Origin: Pleurocapsales cyanobacterium LEGE 10410
GTDB lineage: Bacteria; Cyanobacteriota; Cyanobacteriia; Cyanobacteriales; Xenococcaceae
Assembly: GCA_015207195.1 (NCBI GenBank)
Contig: JADEXJ010000016.1
Span: 1-57,475 of the forward strand
DNA: 57,475 bases
Reading direction: 5' to 3'
Under the pieces are notes generated by a model. The model was not told the DNA's origin and made no database searches. It saw only the letters and a program-made list of their open reading frames with translations. This document shows, one piece after another, positions 55,769 to 57,475 of this stretch (positions are counted from its first letter, which is position 1; each line of letters opens with the position of its first letter). The position numbers and the translations under genes are program-made.

Positions 55769-56980
55769 TTAACAGCTTTGACAGAAAGACTTAATTGGTT
55801 TTCTCAGAGCAAGAAAGGCGATCGCCACTACTAACAAAGCCATGCCCGTAAAAATATAAGTTCGATCTAAACCAACTGCATTAGTAATGGGTTGAGAAGC
55901 AATGGGAGACAAAAACTGACCCAAGAAAAAGAACGTAGTTAAACCGCCTAAAGCTCGACCTCTCAAGCTATCGGGAATAATACTAGACAGCCAAACATTA
56001 AGATTGGGCATTAACAAACCAAAACCCAAACCAGCAATAATCAGACCGATTAAAACCAGGTTGTAGCTACCAGCAATGCCCATAATAAAATAGCCTACTG
56101 CTGCAATAGCAAAAGCAATTACCACAATACTGACAAATCCCATTCGCTCTTTAACAAAGCCATATCTAAGAGAAGCAATTGAACTAGCTAAAGTAGAAGC
56201 TGCGATCGCTAAACCAGATGCAGCAGCACTAGAGTTATCGAGATTTTGCAGATAGAAGGGTAGCTGTACTGGAATTAAGTAAAAAGCCAGCATATAAAAT
56301 AAGGCTACGCCATAAATCATTGCCAATACGCCCATAGGCATCCTCGGCTTAGTAGCAGAAGATGATTCACCGCGATCGCTTACCTCAAGTTTTGGTTCGT
56401 ATAGAGTCATGACGATCGCCCCACAGATCGCCCAGGCGGTAAGATAAATCAGAAAAGGAAAACGCCAATTGAGATCGGCAATAAAGCCACCAATAGAGAG
56501 AAACACTACTCCTCCTAACCCCATAAATGCAGCCTGCAAACCCATAAAGTTAGCTCGCGTTTGACCCGTATAGTAATCGGCAATTAGGGTGGTCACTCCC
56601 GTCATGATTCCCGCTACAGCAAGACCTAAGATAGCGCGACCGACTAAAATAGTTCCCAAAGAATTTAAGACCAAGCCCGAAGCACCAGCTAGTCCGTATA
56701 GTGCAGTAGAAGCAATCAGTAAAAATTTACGCCCCAGGCGATCGACTAATTGACCTGCAAATAATCCCCCGATGGCAATAAACAAGGCGGGAATAGTCAA
56801 TACTAAACGAACCAGCAGCGCGGAATTTGGTACGGTAGCAAAATACTCCTGCATTGCGGGAAGTGAGGGGGCAATTGTCGCCCCTGACATTACCGTTAGG
56901 CTACTGGTTAATAGCAGGGTAGCTTTAATCGGGAAAGAATTAGAGTTGGCTAGGTTCATGGTTTTTTTAGAGATTGACAT
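55769..56980 (-). CDS. MFS transporter
   Basis: 403 residues with 12 predicted spans. The loop 2-3 signature GQLVDRLGRKFLLIAS and GSMLTGVTTL-like residues in span 5 (GIMTGVTTLIADYYTG) are typical of drug/proton antiporters (DHA1 type). ATG at 56980, with a second ATG seven codons on. The substrate is not predictable. The small DoxX gene, 17 bp upstream, may be co-transcribed. Confidence 0.9.
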   Translation of the reverse strand: MSISKKTMNLANSNSFPIKATLLLTSSLTVMSGATIAPSLPAMQEYFATVPNSALLVRLVLTIPALFIAIGGLFAGQLVDRLGRKFLLIASTALYGLAGASGLVLNSLGTILVGRAILGLAVAGIMTGVTTLIADYYTGQTRANFMGLQAAFMGLGGVVFLSIGGFIADLNWRFPFLIYLTAWAICGAIVMTLYEPKLEVSDRGESSSATKPRMPMGVLAMIYGVALFYMLAFYLIPVQLPFYLQNLDNSSAAASGLAIAASTLASSIASLRYGFVKERMGFVSIVVIAFAIAAVGYFIMGIAGSYNLVLIGLIIAGLGFGLLMPNLNVWLSSIIPDSLRGRALGGLTTFFFLGQFLSPIASQPITNAVGLDRTYIFTGMALLVVAIAFLALRKPIKSFCQSC

Positions 56981-56997
56981 TTTCCAAATACTGCTTT

Positions 56998-57327
56998 TTA
57001 GCCAAAAAGTAAATAGTCTAGGGATAATGTTCCCGAACCGAGAAACACGAATAGAAGAGCGATCGCTAAATACAAGAGAGATGTATCGTAGGATTCTCCT
57101 GGTGCATCGGGGGCGGATTTAACAAAGGGAGTCCCATGAGAGAGATGAAGAGCCAAAGCAACCAACATTGCTCCTGCCAAACCCAAACCAGCTAGAGGGG
57201 TGAGAAAGCCCGCTAAGATTGCTACCCCACCGCCAAAAACCGACAGCGCGCCCAAAGCCTGTAACACGGGAGGAAAACCCGAAGACTCACCACCTCGATC
57301 CATCCAGTGCAGAGGATTTTTAACCAT
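56998..57327 (-). CDS. DoxX family membrane protein, N-terminally shortened
   Basis: 109 residues, against about 140-150 for DoxX. Three hydrophobic segments (VFGGGVAILAGFLTPLAGLG, LAGAMLVALALHL, LLYLAIALLFVFLG) match the last three spans of the four-span family. The first span, with its Arg-Leu and His-Gly motif, is missing; the frame is closed by a TAA 10 codons before the ATG. An insertion sequence begins only 20 bp upstream, the probable cause. It may be a remnant or be expressed as a short protein. Confidence 0.75.
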   Translation of the reverse strand: MVKNPLHWMDRGGESSGFPPVLQALGALSVFGGGVAILAGFLTPLAGLGLAGAMLVALALHLSHGTPFVKSAPDAPGESYDTSLLYLAIALLFVFLGSGTLSLDYLLFG

Positions 57328-57348
57328 GGGAAAACTGTAATTAATTAA

Positions 57349-57475
57349 CTGACGTTACGCAAAAGCTATCATATTGAAATGGATATCAAGCTTTTGGAAT
57401 TATATAGCGACTACATCATAAGTTCATTTGGGCAGATAACAGCCACGGGATTATCAAGGGCATTGTCAGGAAGTA
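57349..57475 (+). mobile_element. Left end of an insertion sequence (IS701-like), partial
   Basis: CTGACGTTACGCAAAAGC at 57349 has the look of a transposon terminal repeat, preceded by TTAA, a typical target for this family. A transposase frame opens 30 bp inside. The right end is beyond the window. Confidence 0.6.
57379..57475 (+). CDS. IS701/IS4-like transposase, N-terminal part (cut by window)
   Basis: From the ATG at 57379 the frame reads MDIKLLELYSDYIISSFGQI then TATGLSRALSGS to the window edge. This ELYSDYLxSSFGQxTATGLS start is characteristic of a common cyanobacterial DDE transposase group. Only 32 residues are visible, so the catalytic triad cannot be checked. Confidence 0.75.
   Translation, partial: MDIKLLELYSDYIISSFGQITATGLSRALSGS

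Overview
The window comes from a cyanobacterial chromosome, most likely a unicellular or baeocystous/colonial lineage near the Pleurocapsa/Chroococcidiopsis group; that placement is inferred. The evidence is the very frequent HIP1 octamer (GCGATCGC), a pantothenate synthetase/cytidylate kinase fusion, heptamer short tandem repeats (STRRs), several Uma2-family genes, a LabA-like NYN protein and large PAS/GAF hybrid kinases.

Layout. 0-5.2 kb: two adjacent minus-strand hybrid histidine kinases, the downstream one cut by the window edge. 5.3-24 kb: mostly housekeeping genes as short units: purM, rlpA-like, panC/cmk, ruvA, a DUF255 thioredoxin-fold protein, a DUF1540 protein, an AEC carrier, lptC, a NYN protein, metG, an acyltransferase plus alpha/beta hydrolase pair, ilvN, PAP2, YciI-like and purT. 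25.25 kb: tRNA-Thr(GGU). 25.4-43.7 kb: a minus-strand surface-glycan cluster. It holds three very large TPR-glycosyltransferase fusions with different catalytic pairs (GT2+GT2, GT4+GT4, GT2+GT4), a TPR-DUF1796 protein, two sulfotransferase-like proteins and the dTDP-rhamnose genes rfbC-rfbD-rfbA and rfbB. 44-47.2 kb: a GH38 alpha-mannosidase. 47.5-50 kb: mreB-mreC-mreD, the cell-shape operon. 50.2-52.2 kb: a Tat-type two-domain multicopper oxidase followed by a secreted protein with a long (Glu-Gly-Gly)n tract. 52.2-57.5 kb: a decaying accessory stretch with a beheaded glycosyltransferase, a PKHD hydroxylase, a Uma2 gene with an internal deletion, a D12-class adenine methyltransferase whose 5' end lies in a dispersed repeat, an MFS transporter, a shortened DoxX gene and the left end of an insertion sequence.

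How the parts fit. The glycan cluster supplies an activated sugar (dTDP-L-rhamnose), polymer-building or protein-glycosylating transferases, and sulfotransferases that could decorate the product. It reads best as a locus for a sulfated, rhamnose-containing surface glycan or glycoprotein. The N-terminal TPR modules of two fusions are paralogous although their catalytic halves differ, and a leftover copy of one gene's 3' end lies beside it, so the cluster appears to evolve by module shuffling and partial duplication.

A second theme is repeat-linked gene decay. Heptamer STRRs and an approximately 100-bp dispersed element (recognisable by TCTGTGTTCATCTG and AAGGCGTGTCAG) lie at or near the broken ends of several genes (two Uma2 fragments, the glycosyltransferase fragment and the methyltransferase start). 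A separate GNAT acetyltransferase is clearly a pseudogene.
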